Shown here: in pieces, positions 1 to 6,073 of the stretch
How the letters are laid out: the number at the start of each line of letters is the position of its first letter
Numbering within the stretch: the first letter of the stretch is position 1
DNA from: Opitutaceae bacterium
Lineage (GTDB): Bacteria > Verrucomicrobiota > Verrucomicrobiae > Opitutales > Opitutaceae
Direction: 5' to 3'
DNA length: 8,283 bases
Assembly (NCBI GenBank): GCA_031266495.1
Contig: JAISAX010000875.1
Span: 1-8,283, forward strand
Notes under the pieces: model-generated
The model's database searches: none
Seen by the model: only the letters and a program-made list of their open reading frames with translations
What the model was told of the DNA's origin: nothing
Program-made: the position numbers and the translations under genes

Positions 1-207
1 GGCGGCTATAACGAGGGAGCGACCTACACATCGCAAGGCGGCAACGACTACACGATCAGCTACCTGAGCGGCAATGTGACGCTGACAGCCATCGTGAATG
101 CGGTTGCGGTGCCCGAGCCTGCCACGTGTGCGGTGCTGGCCGGCCTGGCGATGTTGATGCTGGCCGCCGCGCGTCGCGGCCAGCGCAAGCGCGGCCAGCG
201 CGGCTAA
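1..207 (+). CDS. C-terminal end of a PEP-CTERM sorting-domain protein (5' partial)
   Basis: Frame 1 is open from the window edge to a TAA at 205-207, giving the last 68 residues. The end has the three-part PEP-CTERM layout: a VPEP motif (residues 39-42 of the fragment), a hydrophobic segment (AVLAGLAMLMLAAA), and a basic tail rich in Arg, Lys, Gly and Gln. In this family the tail is a sorting signal processed by an exosortase after export, and the proteins are usually surface or matrix components made alongside exopolysaccharide. The visible upstream part, rich in Gly, Tyr, Thr and Asn, fits an extracellular beta-rich region, but its function cannot be read. The sorting call is firm; the identity of the protein is unknown because most of it lies outside the window. 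The basic tail contains a duplicated pentapeptide. Confidence 0.9.
   Translation, partial: GGYNEGATYTSQGGNDYTISYLSGNVTLTAIVNAVAVPEPATCAVLAGLAMLMLAAARRGQRKRGQRG
175..201 (+). repeat. 15-bp-period duplication in the PEP-CTERM basic tail
   Basis: The 12-mer CGCGGCCAGCGC occurs at 175-186 and again at 190-201, so the tail reads RGQRK then RGQR. It stays in frame and only lengthens the basic end of the sorting domain. It is probably a simple tandem duplication. Confidence 0.7.
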
Positions 208-241
208 GCCCTCCCTTCCTTGTCAGCAAGGGGACGTTCAG

Positions 242-493
242 AACGGAAGGTACGCCCGCGGGTGCATCTCAAAAAGTAGATATGCAGCAAGCAAAGCCGA
301 GGCACGGGCATCTTGTCCGTGTTCCGGAAGTGGCACGGGCATCCTTGCCGTGAACGTTGCCTCTCCGCGTGGCACGGGCTTCCAGCCCGTGTTCCGGAGG
401 CTGTTGGCGGGGCTGGTGGGCGGCGTTTCGCGCCGTCCACGGGCGTTTGTCAGCAAAAGCCCGGGCCTCTCCGCCTGCCGCGTACCTTCCGTT
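242..493. repeat. 14-bp inverted repeat framing the gene-free region 208-578
   Basis: AACGGAAGGTACGC (242-255) is the exact reverse complement of GCGTACCTTCCGTT (480-493). A direct repeat TTGTCAGCAA lies at 220-229 (just outside the left arm) and 447-456 (just inside the right arm). Between the arms sits the cluster of three short palindromes at 303-391. I see no convincing gene in 208-578: open frames there run through the palindromes and give low-complexity Arg/Gly/Pro-rich translations typical of repeat read-through. The whole block may be one compound non-coding element or a decayed insertion; no transposase is present. Confidence 0.6.
303..391. repeat. Cluster of three REP-like 19-bp palindromes
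   Basis: Three related 19-mers lie at 303-321 (CACGGGCATCTTGTCCGTG), 334-352 (CACGGGCATCCTTGCCGTG) and 373-391 (CACGGGCTTCCAGCCCGTG), starting 31 and 39 bp apart. The third is a perfect 8-bp stem around TCC. The first has one G-T pair in its stem, and the second pairs if one G is bulged. Copies one and three are followed by the same TTCCGGA extension. The form matches short extragenic palindromes dispersed in many bacterial genomes. Possible roles are mRNA 3'-end protection for the PEP-CTERM gene or passive repeat spread. Confidence 0.75.
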
Positions 494-525
494 ACCGGAG
501 CCATGCAACGGAACGGGGAAATACG

Positions 526-572
526 AAAAAATTTTAGCCTCGCATGGTTTCGGAAACCATAATTCTGCTTGC
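526..572 (+). promoter_or_regulatory. Leader hairpin element, copy 1 (upstream of GT4 gene 1)
   Basis: A 47-bp stretch begins with AAAAAATTTTA and contains the dyad ATGGTTTCGGAAACCAT (544-560: 7-bp arms, CGG loop). It ends 6 bp before the ATG at 579. A near copy lies on the other strand at 6120-6074, upstream of the pyruvyl transferase gene in the same relative orientation, with 40 of 47 bases identical by my alignment. The stem differs between copies by a matched pair change (G-C here, A-T there), so pairing or two-fold symmetry is kept. It could be an operator, an RNA leader hairpin or a dispersed palindrome. The regulatory label is inference. Confidence 0.5.
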
Positions 573-578
573 CCGAAA

Positions 579-1733
579 ATGTGTTCCTCCTCTTCCGGGT
601 TCCCGCCGCCGCCGCCGCAACTGTCGCCTCCGCGCCTGTTGCAGATGATGCTGTCCACCCAGCCGGGCGGGGCGGAAACCTTTTTCGAGAAGCTGGGCCT
701 GGCTTTTGCCGAGGCGGGAGTGCCCCAATGCCTGGTCATCGAGCCGAATGCCGAACGGGAGCGGCTCTTCGCAAAATACCCGCACGTGGAAGTGGTCCCG
801 ATCCGGTTCGGCGGATGGCGGGAGTGGAAAGCCCGGCGTGTGTTGAAGGCGACGTTCGGGCGTTTCGCTCCGGATGCCGCGCTGACCTGGATGAACCGGG
901 CTTCGCGACGGGCGCCGCGAGGTTGTTGTCCGATTGTCGGGCGTCTGGGCGGGTACTACAAAATCGGATACTACCGGCGCTGCGATCATCTGGTGGGCAT
1001 CACTCCGGATCTCGTCGCCCATATCCGGGCTTCCGGCTGGCCGGAAAACGCCAGCAGCCTGATTCCGAATTTCGGGGAGACTCCTCCAATGGACGGCGAC
1101 GCAGGTCGCGCACGGGAGGACTTGCGCCGGGAGTTCGGAATCGGGCCGGAAGACACGGTGTTGCTGGCGCTCGGTCGCCTGCACCCGGCCAAGGCGCATG
1201 ACACCCTGATCCGGGCGATGGCCGAGGTGCCCGGCACGATCCTGCTTCTCGCCGGCGAGGGCCCCCTGGAGGCCGATCTGCGCGAACTGGCCCGCGGGCT
1301 GGGGCTTGCGGACCGGGTGCGTTTCCTGGGTTGGCGTCGGGACGTGGGCGCCCTGTTCGGCGCCTGCGACATTTCCGTTTTCCCTTCCCGCTACGAACCG
1401 AACGGCAACGTCGTCATGGAATCCTGGGCACACCGGAGGCCGCTGGTGGCTTCCCGCGCGAAGGGGCCGGACTGGCTGGTCGATGACGGCGTCAATGGTT
1501 TGTTGTTCGATATCGACTCGGTCCCGCAGCTTCGGGACCGGCTTGTGCAACTCGGGTCCGACCCGGAGCTTTGCGCCCGGCTGGTGCGCAATGGCGAGGA
1601 AAAGTGGCGCAGGGGATTTTCAAGGGAAGCGGTTGTCGGGCAATACCTGGAGTTGTTCGCGTCGCTGGCCAGGCGGAACAACAACAGGAAGGGGGGGGGG
1701 GAGGGGAGGGACGTTCCGGGAATTCGTTTCTGA
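579..1733 (+). CDS. Glycosyltransferase family 4 (GT-B fold), gene 1
   Basis: A 384-residue protein with GT4 features, predicted to transfer a sugar from a nucleotide donor to a growing surface glycan at the cytoplasmic face of the membrane. Residues 19-33 form the first beta strand and glycine loop (RLLQMMLSTQPGGAE). The C-terminal domain has GRLHPAKAHDTL with Lys205 and the EX7E donor-site motif from Glu273 to Glu281 (EPNGNVVME). The start at ATG 579 is preferred because it keeps the first strand, but no clear ribosome site precedes it; TTG 639 or ATG 645 would remove an odd Ser/Pro-rich lead containing five consecutive Pro encoded by (CCG)5. The last residues follow a G11 tract, and the TGA lies inside the repeat element at 1714-1889, so the natural C-terminus may have been altered. 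The sugar specificity is unknown. Confidence 0.88.
   Translation: MCSSSSGFPPPPPQLSPPRLLQMMLSTQPGGAETFFEKLGLAFAEAGVPQCLVIEPNAERERLFAKYPHVEVVPIRFGGWREWKARRVLKATFGRFAPDAALTWMNRASRRAPRGCCPIVGRLGGYYKIGYYRRCDHLVGITPDLVAHIRASGWPENASSLIPNFGETPPMDGDAGRAREDLRREFGIGPEDTVLLALGRLHPAKAHDTLIRAMAEVPGTILLLAGEGPLEADLRELARGLGLADRVRFLGWRRDVGALFGACDISVFPSRYEPNGNVVMESWAHRRPLVASRAKGPDWLVDDGVNGLLFDIDSVPQLRDRLVQLGSDPELCARLVRNGEEKWRRGFSREAVVGQYLELFASLARRNNNRKGGGEGRDVPGIRF
1691..1701 (+). repeat. G11 homopolymer near the 3' end of GT4 gene 1
   Basis: Eleven consecutive G (1691-1701), followed by GAGGGG-type runs, encode Gly residues in the C-terminal tail. Tracts of this length are prone to slippage. A change by one or two bases would only swap the tail: the other frames stop at 1762 and 1779. 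This is therefore not a classical on/off switch. It is also a likely place for a sequencing or assembly length error. Confidence 0.8.
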
Positions 1734-1889
1734 ACAGAAGGAAACAAAGGCAACGAAGGTAAAACAAAGAAGGCCATGAATAATAACCTGTTTATTTTAA
1801 CGAAGTTAAAAAGGAGCGAAGAGGAAGCGTCCCTGGTTGTTCTTCGTTCTCTTCGTTGCCTTTTGTTCAATTTTTAAAACTTCCCTGAA
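1714..1889. repeat. Miniature inverted-repeat element, copy A
   Basis: This element resembles the one at 3043-3230. The left arm (1731-1781) matches 3071-3121 with two differences, and the stretch 1830-1862 is identical to 3170-3202; both matches are offset by exactly 1340 bp. The left arm is a run of purine-rich units (AACAGAAGG, AAACAAAGG, CAACGAAGG), and the right arm (about 1836-1870) carries the complementary CTTCGTT units, so a transcript could fold into a long hairpin. The outer ends are degenerate: TTCCGGGAA (1714-1722) against TTCCCTGAA (1881-1889). The middle is AT-rich and diverged. It contains the TGA of GT4 gene 1 and abuts the ATG of GT4 gene 2, leaving no other intergenic DNA. 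No transposase is encoded. Confidence 0.8.
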
Positions 1890-3011
1890 ATGAAGGTGCT
1901 CCAGATTCTTCCCGAACTGAATTCCGGCGGCGTCGAACGCGGCACGCTGGAGGTTGCCGCGCATCTGGTCGCTCAGGGGCACGAGGCGCTGGTGGTTTCC
2001 CATGGCGGACGTCTGGTAAAAAACCTGGAAGCCGCGGGCGGACGTCACATCGCGATGCCGGTCCATCAAAAACATCCGTTATCCCTGTTGCAGGTGCGCC
2101 CGCTCCGCCGCCTGTTCGAGCGCGAACGTCCCGATGTCGTGCATATCCGTTCGCGGGTGCCGGGCTGGATCGCGTGGCTGGCCTGGCGAAAGATGCATCC
2201 GGCGACGCGCCCGCGTCTCGTTTCGACGGTTCACGGTTTTTATTCGGTCAATGCGTATTCGGCGATCATGACGCGGGGGGAGCGCGTGATCGCGGTGTCG
2301 GAAAGTGTGCGCGATTACGTGCGGAAAAACTACCCGCGCGCGCTGGCCGTGCGTGAGCCGGAGCGGTTGAGCGTCATCCATCGCGGGGTGGACCCGCAGG
2401 CGTACGGTCGCGGGTTCGCGCCTTCGGCGGAGTGGTTGGCCGGCTGGCGGCGGGAAAAGCCGGAGCTGGACGGGCGCGACTTGTTGCTGTTGCCGGGCCG
2501 GCTCACGCGTTGGAAGGGACAGGAGGATTTTTTGCGACTGGTGGCCGACCTGCTTCGCCAGGGGTTGCCGGTGCAGGGAGTGCTGGCGGGCGAGACCCAT
2601 CCTCGGAAGAAGGACTACGAGCAGGAGTTGCAGGCGCTGGCGGAGCGGATCGGGATCGCGGGGCGTATCACGTTTCTCGGACACCGCGGCGACTTGCGCG
2701 AGGTGATGGCAATGGCGCGGGTGGTGTTTTCACTTTCGATCCGGCCGGAGGCGTTCGGGCGGGTGTCGCTGGAGGCGATGGCGCTGGGCAAGCCGGTGGT
2801 GGCCTACGATCACGGCGGGGTGGCCGAGCAGTTGCGAGTGATGTTCCCGCGCGGTCTGGTGGCGCCGGGCGATGTGAAGGCGGCGGCGGGACGTACGCGG
2901 GAATTGTTGTTCCATCCGGAGGGTCCGGCGGACGTGGCGCCGGAGTTCACGCTGGAGCGCATGACGGAGGCGACGCTGGAGATTTATCACGAACGGGTGC
3001 ATCTCCGGTGA
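1890..3011 (+). CDS. Glycosyltransferase family 4 (GT-B fold), gene 2
   Basis: A complete 373-residue GT4 enzyme. It opens with the N-terminal strand and glycine loop (MKVLQILPELNSGGVERGT). The donor domain has LLLLPGRLTRWKGQEDF with Arg204 and Lys209, then the EX7E motif from Glu287 to Glu295 (EAFGRVSLE) and a closing GKPVVAYDHGG. The expected role is adding a sugar to a lipid-linked or core oligosaccharide in the cytoplasm; donor and acceptor cannot be read. ATG 1890 is the only start that gives a full first strand. The preceding bases come from repeat copy A and give at best a weak ribosome site. The gene is flanked on both sides by copies of the same miniature element. Its close paralogue lies at 6198-7250, sharing for example the 24 bases at 2663-2686, which suggests duplication within the locus. 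Confidence 0.92.
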   Translation: MKVLQILPELNSGGVERGTLEVAAHLVAQGHEALVVSHGGRLVKNLEAAGGRHIAMPVHQKHPLSLLQVRPLRRLFERERPDVVHIRSRVPGWIAWLAWRKMHPATRPRLVSTVHGFYSVNAYSAIMTRGERVIAVSESVRDYVRKNYPRALAVREPERLSVIHRGVDPQAYGRGFAPSAEWLAGWRREKPELDGRDLLLLPGRLTRWKGQEDFLRLVADLLRQGLPVQGVLAGETHPRKKDYEQELQALAERIGIAGRITFLGHRGDLREVMAMARVVFSLSIRPEAFGRVSLEAMALGKPVVAYDHGGVAEQLRVMFPRGLVAPGDVKAAAGRTRELLFHPEGPADVAPEFTLERMTEATLEIYHERVHLR

Positions 3012-3042
3012 CGCTCCGGCCAAAGAACGCACGGCTTTAAAC

Positions 3043-3230
3043 GTTAAGGGAGGATCTAAAAATTCATTTTTGAACAGAAGGAAACAAAGGGAACGAAGGA
3101 AAAACAAAGAAGGCCATGAATGATAATTAATTTAATCTAATTGAGTTAAATAAGAATGAGGCGCCTGCTTCCCTGGTTGTTCTTCGTTCTCTTCGTTGCC
3201 TTCTGTTCAATTTTTAGAACCTCCCTTAAC
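3043..3230. repeat. Miniature inverted-repeat (MITE-like) element, copy B
   Basis: A 188-bp element with 22-bp terminal inverted repeats, at 3043-3064 (starting GTTAAGGGAGG) and 3209-3230 (ending CCTCCCTTAAC), with one mismatch. Inside lie longer imperfect arms: purine-rich GAACAGAAGG-type units from 3071 and the complementary CTTCGTTCTCTTCGTT units up to 3210. The AT-rich centre (about 3118-3160) differs from copy A apart from short matches. I see no clear target-site duplication and no open frame of its own. It fills most of the 239-bp gap between GT4 gene 2 and the YrbL-family gene. As RNA it would form a large hairpin and could affect transcript ends, but this is inference. Confidence 0.82.
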
Positions 3231-3250
3231 AATACCGGAATCCCGTAACC

Positions 3251-3976
3251 ATGGATTGGAAACAACCGTCCGCGATAAACGATACGCTGGAGCTGGCGCC
3301 CGGATTTGCATCGGGCGGCAACCGTTCATGCCATGTGCATCCCTTCGATCCGGGCCTTTGCGTGAAGGTGGCGCTGCCCGGTCGCACGCCGGAATGCAAA
3401 CGCGCCCGCGCTTTCTGGCTGAAGCGGCTCCGTCCGCTCCGGTCCTTCGATGAAAACCTCAAGGAAGAGCAGGCGCTGGCTCTCATCGGACGCCTGACGA
3501 GTCCGCGGGAACGGCATCGTTTCCCGGCCTGGCACGGCCATGTGTCAACCAATCTGGGCCCGGGCGGCGTGACGACGCTTTACCGGGATGCGGACGGAAG
3601 CATCTCCCGCACACTGGAATGGCATATCTGGGAGGAAGGCCTGAGCGAAAGAGTGGAGCGTGTCCTGTGCGAATTTGAACGGTTCTGGATGAGGGAGACC
3701 CCGCCTTCCCGCGCCCTCCTTCTGCACAACATCCTTCTGGTGCAGGCCGCCGGGCAGGATGACTTTCTGGCGCTTGTGGACGGGTTCGGGTATGCTTCGT
3801 TTTTCCAGCCCGGACGCCTGCTGAGATGGCTGGCCGGGAAAAAGGCGCGCAGGCAGGTGCGCGCATTGCGCAAACGAATCGCCATCCTGATGGCCTTCCG
3901 GGATCGGGGCGAAGGCGCGGAAAAGGAGGTCAGGTTCTTGCGGAAACGTCTCGGGCCCGGCCCGAAACCCCTCTGA
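3251..3976 (+). CDS. YrbL-family protein (PhoP regulatory network YrbL domain)
   Basis: A 241-residue soluble protein. Residues 18-40 match the YrbL signature (GFASGGNRSCHVHP followed by CVKV), and residues 97-115 carry the second block with STNLGPGGV, a short Asp-rich turn, and then ISRTLE. Near the C-terminus, HNILL (from residue 159) and LVDGFG (Asp177) resemble the Asn and Asp metal-binding positions of the protein-kinase-like fold to which YrbL is related, which suggests nucleotide-dependent phosphotransfer; no activity is proven for the family. The family is known from PhoP/Mg-responsive regulons in enterobacteria and also occurs in surface-polysaccharide loci, so a role in lipopolysaccharide or glycan phosphorylation is plausible. 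The start ATG 3251 lies 20 bp after repeat copy B with no strong ribosome site. GT11 follows after 32 bp, probably in the same transcript. Confidence 0.82.
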   Translation: MDWKQPSAINDTLELAPGFASGGNRSCHVHPFDPGLCVKVALPGRTPECKRARAFWLKRLRPLRSFDENLKEEQALALIGRLTSPRERHRFPAWHGHVSTNLGPGGVTTLYRDADGSISRTLEWHIWEEGLSERVERVLCEFERFWMRETPPSRALLLHNILLVQAAGQDDFLALVDGFGYASFFQPGRLLRWLAGKKARRQVRALRKRIAILMAFRDRGEGAEKEVRFLRKRLGPGPKPL

Positions 3977-4008
3977 TTTGGTCCCCCGGAAACCGTGATA
4001 TTTTTGAG

Positions 4009-4899
4009 ATGAACAACAAACCGGACGAAAGATATATCATTTCGATCATGAAAAGCGGGCTGGGAAACCAGCTCTTCATGTACGCGGCGGCGCGGGCATT
4101 CGCGTTGAGGACCGGACGGGAACTGCTTCTTGACGGGAAACGCGGGTATCAGAGGGACCGATACAGCCGTTCGTACCGCATGGACAGATTCCCGATCGCC
4201 GCGCGTGAAATGCCGGAACCGTTCAGGGTTGCCCCCGGATTGCGTCATCCGCGGCACAAGCTGATCCGTTTCTGGAACAAGTTCAGACCCCTGGAAAAAC
4301 GGACTTATCTGGCGGAAAGCGCGCAAGTGACTCCAGAGGTTTTGCGCCGCCTGGTTCCGCTGAAACCGCGTGTAACGCTGTGGGGATACTGGCAGGACGA
4401 AGAATATTTTTCCGATTTCGCGGAGAACATCCGGCGCGAACTTGCTCCGCCCCCGCCCGCCGCCGCCTGCGCCGACAATCCCGACGGCACAATGGCGAAA
4501 CAGATGCGGGAATCCCGGAGCGTGTTCGTGCACCTGCGGCGGGTCCGCTATCCGGTGTTGCTTGCGAGCGGATATTACCAGGAAGCGATTGACAGGGTTT
4601 CCGCCTGTCTGGAAAAGCCTCGCTTCTTCGTCTTCGGAGACGCCCCCGACTGGGCGCGGGAGAACCTGGATTTCAGGCGCGCGCCTGTCTCGTATGTCAC
4701 GCATAACAATGACAACGAGATTGCCGACTTGTGGCTGATGACCCAATGCCGTCATTCGATTATCGCCAACAGCAGCTACAGTTGGTGGGGGGCATGGTTG
4801 GGGGCGGGTCAAGGCCTGGAAGAGGGACGTCTTGTTTTCGCCCCCGAAAATCCGGGAATGCCCAAAAAATATCCTTCCGGATGGACCCTCATATCGTAG
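4009..4899 (+). CDS. Glycosyltransferase family 11 (alpha-1,2-fucosyltransferase-like)
   Basis: A 296-residue protein, the usual size for bacterial GT11 enzymes, which move fucose from GDP-fucose to a galactose 2-OH in the cytoplasm. The N-terminal block SGLGNQLFMYAAARAF (residues 16-31) and the late block NSSYSWWGAWLG (from residue 254) are diagnostic. ATG 4009 is chosen over ATG 4048 because it retains the strand YIISIMK before the GLGNQ loop. The region that should read HxRRxDY is HLRRVRY (residues 175-181): both arginines remain, but the acidic position is Arg180 and the residue before it is Val instead of Gly or Thr. This may weaken or change activity. The stop TAG lies inside the palindromic element that begins at 4896, but the C-terminus (KKYPSGWTLIS) looks complete for the family. 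It probably shares a transcript with the YrbL-family gene. Confidence 0.9.
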   Translation: MNNKPDERYIISIMKSGLGNQLFMYAAARAFALRTGRELLLDGKRGYQRDRYSRSYRMDRFPIAAREMPEPFRVAPGLRHPRHKLIRFWNKFRPLEKRTYLAESAQVTPEVLRRLVPLKPRVTLWGYWQDEEYFSDFAENIRRELAPPPPAAACADNPDGTMAKQMRESRSVFVHLRRVRYPVLLASGYYQEAIDRVSACLEKPRFFVFGDAPDWARENLDFRRAPVSYVTHNNDNEIADLWLMTQCRHSIIANSSYSWWGAWLGAGQGLEEGRLVFAPENPGMPKKYPSGWTLIS

Positions 4900-4996
4900 G
4901 GGCTTCGCTTGCGAAGCCCGCGAGGACCTGTCGCAACGGGAGATGCGCCAGTTCTGTTCACCCGCCTGGCGCGGGCTCCGCACGCGAAGCCCCTAC
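4896..4996. repeat. 101-bp nested palindromic element between convergent genes
   Basis: The outer arms GTAGGGGCTTCGC (4896-4908) and GCGAAGCCCCTAC (4984-4996) are perfect 13-bp inverted repeats. A second pair, GCCCGCG (4916-4922) and CGCGGGC (4970-4976), nests inside. A competing small hairpin GGGCTTCGC-TT-GCGAAGCCC (4900-4919) has a perfect 9-bp stem. The element contains the TAG of the GT11 gene and ends 16 bp before the stop of the convergent minus-strand gene, so it could end or insulate transcripts from both sides. There is no T tract, so it is not a canonical intrinsic terminator. The form resembles dispersed extragenic palindromes. Confidence 0.82.
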
Positions 4997-5012
4997 CTCC
5001 GGTTGCGTAACA

Positions 5013-6035
5013 TCAGTTACACCCATCTCCTCTTTCCCGGTTTGCCTGCCGGACAAGGTGTGACTCCCGGAAATCCTTTCGTCTGTGCCTGCCGGGAATG
5101 AGTGCCGATATGACCCTGATCATAGTGTTGTAGATCGTCCTGGTCCGATCGCCTCTTATGAGTTTTTTGGCGAGCAACCATTCACGGAACCGTCCGTCCG
5201 CTTTCGCTCCTGCCTGTTTTTTCCGTATAAGGGGAAGCCGGGTTGGTAAATTCCGGAAGTAGGCATCAAGCTCCTTTTCCAGATCATCCATGTTCTGTTC
5301 CACGAATTTCCAGTACGGAATGTCGCCCGGAAGAAGCTGATCCAGCTCATCAAGGGAAAAGGAAGCAGCCGCATCGCCGGTGCGATTCACGGAAGAAAAA
5401 TAATCATGATACTTGAAGTCAGGCTCGGCGTTTCCGCTCATGCGTAACCACCGGTTGGGAATCCCGTATGAGTCGGCCAGTATCAGGCCATGCAGTGATG
5501 AGGAAACGATCCGGGCGCATGATGAAACAAGGGGCGCAACCGAGGTGACGTCCTGTTCCGGATCGATTATCAACAGATCGTCGCGGGTCATGGATTGTTC
5601 GAAAGACTTCCTGTTGGAATCGTTGAAATGAAAAATGACCCCGATCTTGTACCGGACTGGAGATGCAGGGATCAGGCGGGAAACGAGTATACCCGGATCG
5701 CCCACGGTGTTGCAGCGGACTTTCAGCTTCTCACGAGTCAGATGTCCGCGGACAAAACATACGTTGGCTCTGGAAAAATCCGGAACCCGTGTGCCGTGGC
5801 GTAATCCGGAGCCGAGGACAGAGCCGGTGTAGGGTTCCCGGTGCCTTGTTTCCAGAATGGAGCCTGCGGCGAGTATCTCCGAATTCCGGAAATCGGACCA
5901 GTACACCTCGGCTCCGAATCTGGAGCCAACCCGGTTCATGATGGCAGGTGTGAGCGTGTCACCGAAGTTTTGCCTGCTTCGCCACCAGTAAGCAGGGATT
6001 CGCGTTCCGGATGGATTTTTGATATTTTCGCTCAT
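5013..6035 (-). CDS. Polysaccharide pyruvyl transferase family protein (ExoV/CsaB-like)
   Basis: A 340-residue protein on the minus strand. It matches the polysaccharide pyruvyl transferase family, whose members add ketal pyruvate from phosphoenolpyruvate to sugars of exopolysaccharides or cell-wall polymers. Visible family features are NFGDTLTP (residues 23-30), the glycine-rich strands AAGSIL and GSVLGSG (56-77), VRGHLTREKL (95-104), GDPG (112-115), and the active-site-like block SSSLHGLILADSYGIPNRW (178-196). The NFGD-type N-terminus is closer to the ExoV-like branch. The C-terminal 80 residues are basic and less conserved. The start at 6035 gives a complete N-terminus, but no ribosome site is evident. 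It is convergent with the GT11 gene, so it is transcribed independently. A hairpin element lies 38 bp upstream (6074-6120). The modified sugar cannot be read. Confidence 0.88.
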   Translation of the reverse strand: MSENIKNPSGTRIPAYWWRSRQNFGDTLTPAIMNRVGSRFGAEVYWSDFRNSEILAAGSILETRHREPYTGSVLGSGLRHGTRVPDFSRANVCFVRGHLTREKLKVRCNTVGDPGILVSRLIPASPVRYKIGVIFHFNDSNRKSFEQSMTRDDLLIIDPEQDVTSVAPLVSSCARIVSSSLHGLILADSYGIPNRWLRMSGNAEPDFKYHDYFSSVNRTGDAAASFSLDELDQLLPGDIPYWKFVEQNMDDLEKELDAYFRNLPTRLPLIRKKQAGAKADGRFREWLLAKKLIRGDRTRTIYNTMIRVISALIPGRHRRKDFRESHLVRQANRERGDGCN

Positions 6036-6073
6036 GGGTGACTGTGTGCCGGGCGTCGGGATGTTACTAATGC

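Noticed and set aside
303..391. Possible CRISPR array (three similar 19-mers at intervals)
   Set aside because: The units are imperfect, palindromic and unevenly spaced (31 and 39 bp), with spacers of only 12 and 20 bp, and no cas gene is present.
357..578. Upstream extension of GT4 gene 1 from 357
   Set aside because: The extra 74 residues are read through the REP-like palindromes and the leader hairpin and resemble no GT4 N-terminus. The fold begins near residue 19 of the 579 start.
534..1550. A 338-codon minus-strand open frame opposite GT4 gene 1
   Set aside because: It is a shadow of the GT4 coding frame, with Arg/Gln/Pro-rich composition and no domain signature.
1730..3107. Small minus-strand open frames with Leu/Phe/Cys-rich translations over the miniature elements (for example 1492-1767 and 2730-3107)
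   Set aside because: The peptides come from reading the repeated CTTCGTT and TTGTTTCCTTCTGTT units and recur in both copies of a non-coding repeat. They are not real membrane peptides.
4900..4919. Intrinsic terminator after GT11
   Set aside because: The 9-bp stem is strong, but no T tract follows and the loop is only two bases. It is better described as part of the larger palindrome.
3580..4983. A 467-codon open frame on the minus strand across the YrbL-family and GT11 genes
   Set aside because: It is antisense to two genes with clear family motifs, has low-complexity Arg/Pro-rich content and matches no recognisable family. GC-rich DNA commonly leaves the antisense frame open.
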